Assembly: GCA_012961645.1 (NCBI GenBank)
Contig: DTYY01000137.1
Location: 1 to 12,036, forward strand
Direction: 5' to 3'
DNA: 12,036 nt
From: Methanosarcinales archaeon
Lineage (GTDB): Archaea; Halobacteriota; Methanosarcinia; Methanosarcinales; Methanogasteraceae
This document shows, in pieces, positions 1-7,463 of the stretch. The notes beneath the pieces are model-generated. The model did no database searches, had not been told where the DNA came from, and worked only from the letters and a program-made list of their open reading frames with translations. The position numbers were made by a program, and so were the translations under genes. How positions within the stretch are numbered: the first letter of the stretch is position 1; each line of letters begins with the position of its first letter.

Positions 1-1185
1 ACGTGTGATATGTGATATACTAGCTGTAGAGACATGCAACTTGTTAATCGTTTTGTGATCATACTTTAAGGCAACCTCGTCAAGATATTCGAACAATCCC
101 TCGACATCGATGAAATGTGTGATCGGGATGTATCTGCCGTTCTCCACATAGACGTATGTCCCTGCGCCGCAGTGCGGATGCATCGTGAACCTCACCTGCG
201 GCTCCCCTTTCTTGACCTCACCGAAGTTTGATATCGGAACCACGCATGGAACCGGATAGAAATCGTCTCTCGTGATCTCATAATCGGTCTGCTCTTCGAT
301 GCACCTGAATGCATCCGGGATCGTGATCCTCCATTCTTCACGATCTTTCTGATCGATCCTCCCTGCAAAAGAGACCGGCTGTATATTCACGCCCTTGACC
401 ACATCGAGGTTCTCTGATGCGAACCGTATCATCCCACCGATCTGATCGTCGTTTACTCCCCTGATCAATGTCGGCACAAGAGTTATACTCTTGATCCCCG
501 CCTCCCTGCAGTTCTCAATCACGCGCTGTTTTGTCGGGAGTGCATTGAATCCACGGATATGGAGGTATGGTTCAGGGGTTATGCCATCGAACTGGAGATA
601 CACGGTATGAAGCCCTGCCTCAACGAGTTCCCTGCAGTACTCCACGCTCCTTGCAAGCCGGACGCCGTTTGTTGCGATCTGGATCTGCACAAAATCAAGA
701 TTATGCGCCATTCTCACAAGCACTGGCAGATCATCTCTGACTGTTGGCTCGCCACCAGAAAACTGTATCGCCCAGTTGCGTACCGGCTTCTCTCTGATCA
801 ACAGTTGCATCATCTCCCTGATCTGTTCAACGGATGGCTCATACACATAACCGGCAGCGGCTGCATTTGCAAAACAGACCGGACACCTCATATTGCACCG
901 GTTCGTAACATCGATCAGCGAGAGAACGGTTGTGGTCTTGTGTTCAGGACAGAGTCCGCAGTCATAGGGGCAGCCCTTATCCCTCTCGGTCATCGGGTTA
1001 TCGACCCCGGTTCCATCGTGCCAGAACCCTGCGAATCTACTGTAAAGCGCTGCATCAGACCAGTACACATCCCTGAATGTGCCGTGTTCTGCACAGGTCT
1101 TATCGAGCAGCACCTGTCCGTTCTTTTCATATACAGTTGTATCGATCACCTTTTTGCATTCCGGACAGAGCGATTTTGTTTGCAT
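1..1185 (-). CDS. tes: Tetraether lipid synthase (radical SAM), 3' end cut by window edge
   Basis: Radical SAM enzyme of the MJ0619 type. In this family the enzyme joins two archaeol-type lipid chains through a C-C bond to give macrocyclic archaeol or GDGT; MJ0619 was earlier reported as a pterin methylase. The 395 visible residues begin at ATG 1185, behind a GTGATC-like ribosome site. The N-terminus has a zinc/rubredoxin-like CPEC (7-10) and C31, followed by a Cys-rich CPYDCGLC (72-79). The radical SAM motif CX3CX2C lies at C97, C101 and C104 (CNMRCPVC), with GGEP at 144-147 and further Cys at 295, 314 and 339. The frame stays open to base 1, so roughly the last fifth of a ~500-residue family protein is missing. 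It stands apart from the mmp genes by 192 bp and has its own promoter. The family call is firm; the precise lipid product is inferred from the family. Confidence 0.82.
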   Translation of the reverse strand, partial: MQTKSLCPECKKVIDTTVYEKNGQVLLDKTCAEHGTFRDVYWSDAALYSRFAGFWHDGTGVDNPMTERDKGCPYDCGLCPEHKTTTVLSLIDVTNRCNMRCPVCFANAAAAGYVYEPSVEQIREMMQLLIREKPVRNWAIQFSGGEPTVRDDLPVLVRMAHNLDFVQIQIATNGVRLARSVEYCRELVEAGLHTVYLQFDGITPEPYLHIRGFNALPTKQRVIENCREAGIKSITLVPTLIRGVNDDQIGGMIRFASENLDVVKGVNIQPVSFAGRIDQKDREEWRITIPDAFRCIEEQTDYEITRDDFYPVPCVVPISNFGEVKKGEPQVRFTMHPHCGAGTYVYVENGRYIPITHFIDVEGLFEYLDEVALKYDHKTINKLHVSTASISHITR

Positions 1186-1216
1186 GTGATCACTTTCACT
1201 AACTTCAATTTGATCT

Positions 1217-1230
1217 ATCACAAATCACAA
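1217..1230. repeat. Tandem 7-bp repeat ATCACAA x2 in the tes promoter
   Basis: Two exact, directly adjacent copies of ATCACAA (1217-1223 and 1224-1230; TTGTGAT on the tes strand) lie between the TATA box and the predicted tes transcription start. That is a usual place for an archaeal repressor to bind. A further dyad, GTGATCAC, covers 1186-1193 directly before the start codon and includes the ribosome-site bases. An operator role is inference. Confidence 0.35.
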
Positions 1231-1232
1231 TC

Positions 1233-1246
1233 ATTAAATAGGTTTT
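1233..1246 (-). promoter_or_regulatory. TATA/BRE promoter of tes
   Basis: On the minus strand the sequence reads AAAACCTATTTAATGA: an A-rich BRE-like stretch followed by an archaeal TATA box (TATTTAA, 1234-1240). The expected transcription start, about 27 bases downstream, falls near 1210. That leaves a leader of about 25 nt before the tes ATG. Assigned by pattern only. Confidence 0.5.
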
Positions 1247-1377
1247 CATCGGTCACCCTGTCATGTTATTTTGATGGTGGCAACACCTCCGCTGAAAGAA
1301 TGCGAATATAGATACCGCTTATTCTATCATGGCTGATGAGAGGCACCGTGATTGTTACTCTGATGGCACTTCAGATA

Positions 1378-1788
1378 TCACAGGTCTGCGTCAACAACCT
1401 CTCTTAACCGCTCAACCGACATCTTCTCCGGTTTCTTCACGTGTGCTGGAGGTTCATCGTACGGCATTTCGGCAAGCGCGCTGCTGAGTGCCGGAAGAAC
1501 CTCATACTCCTTCTGGAGCGAATAAAACCCGGGACGAGCTCCACCACCACGGTCCGCACGGCATCTTCTCGGATCGCCCGGAATAAAGCCCCGTTCCTTG
1601 ATAAACGCTCCAGGATCGATTCTTCTGATGGTGTTGACGAGTGCGGTGACCATCGCCTCCTCTCCGTGTATGAGCAAGCCGTAGCAGGTCTCCTTGATCG
1701 TGACATCGGCATGGAGTTCATAGATCAGGAGATGCATCTCGCTTGGCAGTTCCGACGAGAGCACAACCAATCTGGTGATTTTACTCAA
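1378..1788 (-). CDS. mmp6: Methanogenesis marker protein 6 (Mmp6)
   Basis: A 136-residue protein matching methanogenesis marker protein 6, a small family restricted to MCR-containing archaea and associated with MCR activation proteins. The start is TTG at 1788: it lies three bases after the mmp3 stop and has GAGGTG just upstream, a good ribosome site; the next ATG would remove 17 N-terminal residues. The N-terminal half is alternating hydrophobic and compact. A conserved-looking basic, Gly-rich block follows from DPGAFIKERGFIPG (58-71) to CRADRGGGARPGFY (76-89), with Cys35 and Cys76 the only cysteines. No transmembrane segment or signal peptide is visible. It is the last gene of the atwA-mmp3-mmp6 operon. 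Its biochemical role is not established; participation in the MCR activation assembly is inferred from operon membership and published co-purification. Confidence 0.85.
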   Translation of the reverse strand: MSKITRLVVLSSELPSEMHLLIYELHADVTIKETCYGLLIHGEEAMVTALVNTIRRIDPGAFIKERGFIPGDPRRCRADRGGGARPGFYSLQKEYEVLPALSSALAEMPYDEPPAHVKKPEKMSVERLREVVDADL

Positions 1789-1791
1789 TAT

Positions 1792-3297
1792 TCACACCTC
1801 TGTTACGTAAACAACATCTTCTTCCCCGATATCGCGCAGTTTCTCGAGATCGATGACCCTGCCTATAATGTTCGTATACGCGAATTTCTCGCCGGATGGT
1901 CCGTATCTCGAATCATCAACGAGTTTCACGCCGATCATCTGGGCATACTTCGCAGACTGGCTCGTAACACCGATTTCACCGGCTGGCACGGTTTCTTGCG
2001 GCGTGTTCTCAGGCATTATCTCCTTCTTCACCTCAGGCACCTTGAAGAGCCTTGTATTCTCATACGCCGTAAAGACGGGAAGCACGCCGACAGGCGATTT
2101 GAGAAGCCCGAGGGCATGCCTGAAGAAGCCGATCGTATTCGGGGCGATGTCGTCATACAGTTCGATCTTCAGAAGATTCTTCTCAGAGACGCCACGTACG
2201 GTAACCTCTTCGGCTCCCACGATCTCCATCGTGGTCTCAGGCGTCTGCTCCACGACTATGTCGCCATCGCCGATCTCACCCTCGCGGTGCATGGTTATGC
2301 CGCGTCTGGAGAGTTCCTCTTCTGCGCCCCTCATCGTTTTTCCGAGCAGCATGATGCGCCTGGGACGGATGTCCATCGCAATGGTCTGATCCTTCTCTAT
2401 GAGCTGGATCAGTTCCATACCACGACTCACCCTCCCGGCCACTGAATGACTCGGAGATGAGGTTTTGTCGAGTTTCGATATGTATACACGTCCGAGTCCG
2501 GCGCCGGTCGATCTAACTGTCACTATACCAGCTCTTCTCGGTTCTTTATGCTCGAAGGGGCATTCTTCGCCCTGCAACGATTCGATGGATGCGAACGAAT
2601 GTGCGATGGTGCTAAATGTCAGTGTATTGTCCTTTGCAGCTGCTAAAAAGTGTTCTGCGCCGTAAGGGGCATCTGGTGATAATTCAACCACTGCATACGT
2701 GAATATACGCATTCCCTGCTCGATTTTAGTCGAGAGATCGGTTGTCACGATCTTGTCAACGACCGTCTCCCAACGCTCGACAGGAGTGATTCCCTTGATC
2801 GAGTCGTCTGTTCCAAGAGAGTCGACCACGCCTTTGCCGCTCACAACTCTGCCGATGATGCCGCCATCTGCCGGTGCGCCGTGTACAGCAGTATGCAGTT
2901 GTTTCGATATGATCAGATACGTGTGACTCGCATCATAGCCGCCTGTGCCAAGGAGCACGTTCCAGCGTATATATTCATGATCCCTGTGTGATGGTGTAAT
3001 ATCCGATCTGAACGGACCGAATGCGACCCCTTCTCTCCCGGTCCACCTGACTCCGGAACTCGCGATCTCTGATTGCGTATTCTGCCATATCTCCTGATAT
3101 GCTGAGAGTTCAACCCCTATGTCGCCTTTTGTCGTACTGATCAGATACTCAGCCGTGGCTTTCTTTGACTCCTCAGTCCCCCTGATGATGGCGATTGCGG
3201 TCTCTCTGTAAGGTACCTCCAAATCTTTGATCACGTCTGCAAGCGTGGAGCCGTCATCCACAACAAGCGGCCTGTTATCAAGCTCGATATCAATCAT
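1792..3297 (-). CDS. mmp3: Methanogenesis marker protein 3 (Mmp3, UPF0288 family)
   Basis: A 501-residue protein of the UPF0288/methanogenesis marker 3 family, reported as part of the protein assembly that activates MCR together with McrC and component A2. Residues 1-60 look like a small beta-grasp (ThiS/ubiquitin-like) domain. The rest appears to be three degenerate cyclophilin-like units. Unit 1 runs from TTKGDIGVEL (55-64) to IIGRVVSGKGVVDSL (147-161). Unit 2 runs from ELSPDAPYGAEHF (205-217) to VAGRVSRGMELIQLI (286-300). Unit 3 runs from ELYDDIAPNTIGFF (379-392) to IIGRVIDLEKLRDI (477-490). Each ends with the GkV-x-G-hhhhh turn typical of cyclophilins. I see no intact proline-isomerase active site, so a scaffold role is more likely. 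The start ATG overlaps the atwA stop (ATGA), a strong sign of translational coupling. Confidence 0.9.
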   Translation of the reverse strand: MIDIELDNRPLVVDDGSTLADVIKDLEVPYRETAIAIIRGTEESKKATAEYLISTTKGDIGVELSAYQEIWQNTQSEIASSGVRWTGREGVAFGPFRSDITPSHRDHEYIRWNVLLGTGGYDASHTYLIISKQLHTAVHGAPADGGIIGRVVSGKGVVDSLGTDDSIKGITPVERWETVVDKIVTTDLSTKIEQGMRIFTYAVVELSPDAPYGAEHFLAAAKDNTLTFSTIAHSFASIESLQGEECPFEHKEPRRAGIVTVRSTGAGLGRVYISKLDKTSSPSHSVAGRVSRGMELIQLIEKDQTIAMDIRPRRIMLLGKTMRGAEEELSRRGITMHREGEIGDGDIVVEQTPETTMEIVGAEEVTVRGVSEKNLLKIELYDDIAPNTIGFFRHALGLLKSPVGVLPVFTAYENTRLFKVPEVKKEIMPENTPQETVPAGEIGVTSQSAKYAQMIGVKLVDDSRYGPSGEKFAYTNIIGRVIDLEKLRDIGEEDVVYVTEV

Positions 3298-4901
3298 GGG
3301 TTATACATCTCGTCGCGTTCACTCTCATCGAGTTTTGCGATCACGTTTTCCACATCACCGATATCAACGATCTTGCCGTTTCGCATCAGTGCTACGCGGT
3401 CGCAGACATCTTCAACAAAGTCCATGTCATGCGACACGATCAGGAATGTCTCGCCGAGTTCCTCTCTCGCCTCAAGGATCGATTTGGTGACATCCACTTT
3501 GGTCACAGGATCCATAGTTCCGGTCGGCTCGTCAAGGATGATGATCCTTGGCTCCTTGATCAGCACCTGCGCCATCGCAACACGGTGAGCCTCCCCGACG
3601 CTCAGTTCATTAGGCATCTTCTCAAGGACCTCACGCGCCCTCTCTTCGGTGAATCCTGCGGTTTTCAGGACGAGAATGGCTTTTCGCTCGCCCAGTTCAC
3701 CCGGGAGTTCCAGTCCGATCGATTCGGTGAGGTTATCCACCACATTCCTGTGTGGGTATAGCGAATACTCCTGGTGCAGGAGTCCGATGTGTTTTACAGC
3801 TCTTCCAGCCCGTTCGGCACCTCGTTCTGTCAGATCGATCCAATCATCCCCGATCCTGACATTGACGTCCCCTGATGTCGCATTCACCGAACCATTGAGA
3901 ATCTTTGATGCGGTGGTCTTTCCGGCTCCGCTGACACCGACGAGACCGAATATCTCGCCTTCGTGCACATCAAACGAGATGTTGTCCACCGCACGCACGA
4001 CACCACGGTCTACCGATATGTACGTCTTCTTCATATCCTTGACCTTGATGATCGGCTCTCCGATCTCGGCTGTGTATGAGCCGACTTTGCCGACCATACT
4101 CATGAATCGTTCGACGACCTTGGACGGGTCGCCCTGTTCGATGATATTACCTTCCTCAAGCAGGATTGCCCGATCAGCCAGCTCTTCGACGACGCCTGAC
4201 CAGTGTGAGGTGATCGCAAGCGTCATGCCGTAATCCTCCTTTGCACGCATGATGCTCTCGTGCACAGCCTCAGCAGTCATCCGGTCGAGCGTTCCAGTGG
4301 GTTCGTCGGCTAAAAGCACCATCGGAGCCTTGGCAAGCTGCCGCGCAAGCACAACACGCTGCTTCTCACCACCACTCAGTTCTCGTGCGACATGCATCAT
4401 CCGGTGCGAGAGATTCACCTGTTCGATGAGATCGGCTGCCACATCGACAGCATCCGTAGCCGGATGACCGATCTCAACGAGCGCGTTGATCACGTTTGTG
4501 ATCACACGCTCATCCCCATACAGCGCGAATGTTCGCTGGAGCATGATCGCGATCCGGTTCGCAATACTACGCCTGAGCGGGCTATACTTGTCAAGCGATA
4601 CGAAATCGGCATCCATCTGTGTCAGTTCGGTTTCACATCTCGGACATGGGTCGCCTAAATTGCTCGGTGGTTCGACATGAGCGCAATTCTCACAGTATGC
4701 AACGTGATAAATAACTTCTCCTGAACTCGTTTCGTGCTCCTTAATTCCTCTGAGTAAGTGCATCAGCACGGTCTTTCCCGAACCGCTGCGTCCGAGAATC
4801 CCGATACATTCACCTTCCTCGATCGTCAGATTGATGTTGTTCAGAACCTTCTTGCCCTTGAATTCCATGTTAAGGTTCTTGATGTCTATAAGGGCTGTCA
4901 T
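3294..4901 (-). CDS. atwA: MCR activation protein, component A2 (twin ABC ATPase AtwA)
   Basis: Soluble 535-residue protein with two ABC ATPase domains and no membrane domain. It is component A2, the ATPase required for reductive activation of the nickel cofactor F430 in methyl-CoM reductase. Domain 1: Walker A GRSGSGKT (37-44), signature LSGGE (175-179), Walker B Glu200, switch His233. Domain 2: Walker A GVSGAGKT (322-329), signature LSVGE (433-437), Walker B Glu458, switch His491. A zinc-ribbon-like insertion with C70, C73, C86 and C89 lies between the first Walker A and its Q-loop region; this matches the A2 family and sets it apart from ordinary transporter ATPases. I chose ATG 4901 because AGGAGGT (4908-4914) sits just upstream and the ABC fold begins at once; an in-frame extension to 4961 has no ribosome site. 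First gene of the operon, followed by mmp3 with a 4-bp overlap. Confidence 0.93.
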   Translation of the reverse strand: MTALIDIKNLNMEFKGKKVLNNINLTIEEGECIGILGRSGSGKTVLMHLLRGIKEHETSSGEVIYHVAYCENCAHVEPPSNLGDPCPRCETELTQMDADFVSLDKYSPLRRSIANRIAIMLQRTFALYGDERVITNVINALVEIGHPATDAVDVAADLIEQVNLSHRMMHVARELSGGEKQRVVLARQLAKAPMVLLADEPTGTLDRMTAEAVHESIMRAKEDYGMTLAITSHWSGVVEELADRAILLEEGNIIEQGDPSKVVERFMSMVGKVGSYTAEIGEPIIKVKDMKKTYISVDRGVVRAVDNISFDVHEGEIFGLVGVSGAGKTTASKILNGSVNATSGDVNVRIGDDWIDLTERGAERAGRAVKHIGLLHQEYSLYPHRNVVDNLTESIGLELPGELGERKAILVLKTAGFTEERAREVLEKMPNELSVGEAHRVAMAQVLIKEPRIIILDEPTGTMDPVTKVDVTKSILEAREELGETFLIVSHDMDFVEDVCDRVALMRNGKIVDIGDVENVIAKLDESERDEMYNP

Positions 4902-4972
4902 GCATGTACCTCCTGTGTTTGGAACGGTAAACGATATCGATCCTATTTGCCTATCATCCACTACATCAATTG

Positions 4973-4985
4973 TACTATATTAATC
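4973..4985 (-). promoter_or_regulatory. Candidate TATA promoter of the atwA-mmp3-mmp6 operon
   Basis: The minus strand reads GATTAATATAGTA here, a reasonable TATA box that overlaps the moaA stop codon (4980-4982). A start about 25 bases downstream would give a leader of around 50 nt ending in the strong AGGAGGT site before atwA. The operon may therefore be transcribed on its own as well as by read-through from moaA. Pattern only. Confidence 0.4.
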
Positions 4986-5912
4986 TTTCACACATCCGGG
5001 GCGGTAATATGGTTTACGCATGGCGACCGCCTTCGCAAGCAGCGCATGCATCTCATCTTCTGTCGCACTCGATATGTCAACGAGATCATCGTTACTGAGC
5101 AGACACCCTTTCAATCGTCCATCGGATGTCACACGGAGTCGGTTGCAGTTCGCACAGAAGAGTGAGTTATCGATCGGTCGCACGACCTCGACCTCGGCTC
5201 CGTCGATTAAATACTTCTTGCGGCGGTGCATCTCTCGCGTGATGACGGTGGATGCCCGTGCGCGCAGTGCATCCTCGATCACGTCCATATCGACACTCCT
5301 CAAAACCCCTGCAAAATCAAGGAGTTCGATGATCTGGAGTATGACGTCCCCTGCGTCCCGTGTAAAATCGATCATATCCCATATCTCGTCGTCGTTTGTG
5401 CCACTCAGTAGTACCATATTCAGCTTGACCGGCGTCAGACCCGCATCCACAGCAGCAGCGACACCGTCCAGCACCGAGTTTAGCATACCATGCCCGGTGA
5501 TACGCCGGTACCGGGCAGGCTGCAGCGTATCAAGCGATATATTCACACGACACAGTCCTGCATCCGCGAGATCGTGCGCAAGCTCTGCAAGCAGCGTCCC
5601 ATTGGTCGTTAAAGAGATCTCTTTCACGCGCGGAAGTTCTCGTATGATCTCTGCAAAATCGCTGCGGAGGAGCGGCTCGCCCCCTGTGAACTTGATCCTT
5701 CGCACGCCGCGGGCGAGTGCTGCACGAACGAGCGTTGTGATGGTCTCTCTGCTAATCTCGCTTGCAAACGGCACAGGTGTGCACGCAGGCATCAATTCCC
5801 CCTCTCTGTGGCAGTAGATGCAGTTTAAGTTGCATCGCTGTGTAACAGATATGCGCAGGCTTGTGATCCTGCGGTTGTACGGGTCGATCAGTGGGGGGTG
5901 TTGGTTCTGCAT
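4980..5912 (-). CDS. moaA: GTP 3',8-cyclase MoaA (molybdopterin synthesis)
   Basis: Radical SAM enzyme that turns GTP into 3',8-cyclo-GTP, the first step of molybdopterin/tungstopterin synthesis. The 310 residues carry both iron-sulfur sites of the family: CX3CX2C at C27, C31 and C34 (CNLNCIYC), and a C-terminal CX2CX13C at C253, C256 and C270 followed by LLSND. The radical SAM GGEP is at 77-80. The opening block [19 protein letters not shown] (9-27) is typical of archaeal MoaA, which supports ATG 5912 over the in-frame TTG at 5942, although no strong ribosome site is seen before either. The C-terminal Gly-Gly tail of bacterial MoaA is not present. It lies 78 bp upstream of atwA on the same strand. 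In methanogens the cofactor serves mainly formylmethanofuran dehydrogenase. Confidence 0.9.
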   Translation of the reverse strand: MQNQHPPLIDPYNRRITSLRISVTQRCNLNCIYCHREGELMPACTPVPFASEISRETITTLVRAALARGVRRIKFTGGEPLLRSDFAEIIRELPRVKEISLTTNGTLLAELAHDLADAGLCRVNISLDTLQPARYRRITGHGMLNSVLDGVAAAVDAGLTPVKLNMVLLSGTNDDEIWDMIDFTRDAGDVILQIIELLDFAGVLRSVDMDVIEDALRARASTVITREMHRRKKYLIDGAEVEVVRPIDNSLFCANCNRLRVTSDGRLKGCLLSNDDLVDISSATEDEMHALLAKAVAMRKPYYRPGCVKD

Positions 5913-6079
5913 TCTGGTGTGACCGACATCTCGCACAACCAAACATCAATTGTTGCTCGGGCGCCCCAGAATCATTGACCATGCGAAAAAAACACAAACT
6001 TTCTGGTATGATGCTTTCCTCCCGCATCACCAAAACACATAACACAAATACTCTCGTATCCACACCCATTATGGCTATC
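5913..6079. other. Divergent intergenic region, moaA/aspS
   Basis: A 167-bp gap between divergent moaA and aspS. It must carry both promoters, but I see no strong TATA box on either strand. The best hints are A-rich stretches near 5985-5998 and 6034-6050. A GGAGG on the minus strand near 6018-6022 has no suitable start codon behind it. No convincing ORF or RNA gene. Confidence 0.4.
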
Positions 6080-7375
6080 ATGCGAACTCATTATGCATCC
6101 GGGATCACGCCTGACATGAATGGCGATACCGTCACGGTCGCCGGCTGGGTACACGAGATCCGCGATCTCGGAGGAATCTGCTTTCTTGTGCTGCGAGATC
6201 GGGAAGGTTTCATACAGATCACCATGGTCAAGAAGAAGACCGATCCTGCCCTCTTTGATATGGGCAGAAGGCTGAACAGGGAATCTGTGGTTCTGGTAAC
6301 CGGGGTGGTGAAAGAGGCAAATCAAGCTCCGAACGGATACGAGATCATCCCTGAGAGCCTGAACATGCTTTCTGAGGCAGAATCTCCTCTGCCGATGGAC
6401 GTCACCGAAAAGGTCAGCGCAGACATCGATACCCGCCTCGATTCAAGGTTTATGGATCTGAGACGGAGAAAGGTGCTCGCTGCATTCGTGATCCGCCACC
6501 ATGCACTGAAAGCGGTTCGTGACTTTCTTCTGGGCGAAGGATTCATCGAGATCCATACTCCGAAGGTGGTTGCGGCTGCGACCGAGGGTGGTACAGCGTT
6601 GTTCCCGATCACCTACTTCAACAGAGAGGCGTTCCTCAATCAGAGTCCGCAACTGTACAAACAGATCATGATGGCGGCGGGTTTCGACCGAGTCTGTGAG
6701 ATCGGAGCAATCTTCCGTGCTGAGGAGCATGACACTCTTCGACACCTCAATGAGGCTACTTCGATCGATATCGAGGCGAGTTTTGCCGATCATTCTGAGG
6801 TGATGGGGATCCTTGAGCGTCTGATCCATGCCGTGTATTCGCACGTATCGCGCCGGTGTGAGCCGCAGTTGAGTATGCTCGGGATCGAACTGGCTATGCC
6901 CAAACTGCCGTTTCAACGGCTGACCTACGATGACGCGCTCGAGATTGCGCATCAGCAAGGGCATGACACTGCATGGGGTGACGACTTTGGCACTGCCGCT
7001 GAGCGCGCCGTTGGTAGCGCAGTCGGTGAGCATTACTTCATCATCGATTGGCCCACCGATATCAAGCCTTATTATACCCAGCCGTACGACGATGATCCTC
7101 GCTACAGTAAATCGTTCGATCTCATGCATCCGCGCATGGAACTTGCGTCAGGCTCGCAGCGTATCCACTCACACAGTCTGTTGCGCCAGAGGATTGCGGC
7201 GTGCGGGCTTGACCCTGACGGCTTCGATTTCTATCTGAAAGCATTCAGATACGGGATGCCTCCGCACGCCGGATGGGGGCTTGGGACCGAGCGGCTGGTC
7301 ATGACCATGCTCGATGTCGAAAATATCCGTGATGTGGTCTTGTTCCCCCGTGATCGAAAACGGCTCTCGCCTTAG
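6080..7375 (+). CDS. aspS: Aspartyl-tRNA synthetase, archaeal type, probably non-discriminating
   Basis: Class IIb aminoacyl-tRNA synthetase charging tRNA with aspartate. The 431 residues match the short archaeal/eukaryal form without the bacterial insertion domain. The N-terminal OB-fold anticodon-binding domain spans about 1-105 ([15 protein letters not shown], 18-32). The catalytic domain has the motif 2 region [10 protein letters not shown] (207-216) and motif 3 [11 protein letters not shown] (400-410, with Arg405). His25 in GWVHE and Pro84 in QAPNG occupy the two positions that in archaeal AspRS separate enzymes charging both tRNA-Asp and tRNA-Asn (His, Pro) from strict ones (Trp, Lys). 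It therefore probably also makes Asp-tRNA-Asn for the amidotransferase route to Asn. The start could be ATG 6080 or ATG 6071; neither has a visible ribosome site, and family N-termini beginning at RTHY favour 6080. Confidence 0.95.
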   Translation: MRTHYASGITPDMNGDTVTVAGWVHEIRDLGGICFLVLRDREGFIQITMVKKKTDPALFDMGRRLNRESVVLVTGVVKEANQAPNGYEIIPESLNMLSEAESPLPMDVTEKVSADIDTRLDSRFMDLRRRKVLAAFVIRHHALKAVRDFLLGEGFIEIHTPKVVAAATEGGTALFPITYFNREAFLNQSPQLYKQIMMAAGFDRVCEIGAIFRAEEHDTLRHLNEATSIDIEASFADHSEVMGILERLIHAVYSHVSRRCEPQLSMLGIELAMPKLPFQRLTYDDALEIAHQQGHDTAWGDDFGTAAERAVGSAVGEHYFIIDWPTDIKPYYTQPYDDDPRYSKSFDLMHPRMELASGSQRIHSHSLLRQRIAACGLDPDGFDFYLKAFRYGMPPHAGWGLGTERLVMTMLDVENIRDVVLFPRDRKRLSP

Positions 7376-7463
7376 TTATTATACGTTAAAATAAAATTAT
7401 ACGCCCGAAATCCTTAATAGGGATGTACCTAAATGGGATTTAGCAACATCTGGAGGGTGATTT
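7376..7463 (+). promoter_or_regulatory. orc1/cdc6 promoter region with ribosome site
   Basis: An AT-rich 88-bp gap. An 8-bp direct repeat ATTATACG occurs at 7378-7385 and 7396-7403, and possible TATA boxes lie around 7386-7401 and at CTTAATAGG (7413-7421). AAATCC (7408-7413) and GGATTT (7436-7441) form an inverted pair that could pair in the leader. GGAGGGTGA (7452-7460) is a strong ribosome site that fixes the GTG start of the next gene at 7464. I see no clear origin recognition box. Confidence 0.5.

Noticed and set aside
4..17. Tandem TGTGATA repeat at the window edge
   Set aside because: It lies inside the open tes reading frame and reads as ordinary codons (Ile-Ser-His-Ile), so I treat it as chance.
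1274..1336. Short plus-strand ORF of 20 codons (starts MVATPPLKEC) between tes and mmp6
   Set aside because: No ribosome site of its own and no recognisable family; it also lies between two genes transcribed on the other strand. Too short to support from one sequence.
1331..1365. CTGATGA and CTGATGG boxes suggesting a C/D box guide RNA
   Set aside because: The boxes overlap or are wrongly spaced, and no final CUGA box follows; the C/D architecture is not complete.
1441..2445. 334-codon open frame on the plus strand
   Set aside because: It lies antisense to the well-supported mmp6 and mmp3 genes and has no recognisable domain; a reading-frame shadow.
5020..5817. 265-codon plus-strand open frame opposite moaA
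   Set aside because: Ser/Arg/Thr-rich composition typical of a shadow frame, fully covered by moaA with its conserved cysteines.
6443..7129. 228-codon minus-strand open frame inside aspS
   Set aside because: The opposite strand encodes the conserved AspRS catalytic core; this frame has no family features.
7376..7463. Replication origin next to orc1/cdc6
   Set aside because: The gap is only 88 bp with no recognisable origin recognition boxes or duplex-unwinding element beyond modest AT-richness; repeats are reported separately as weak.
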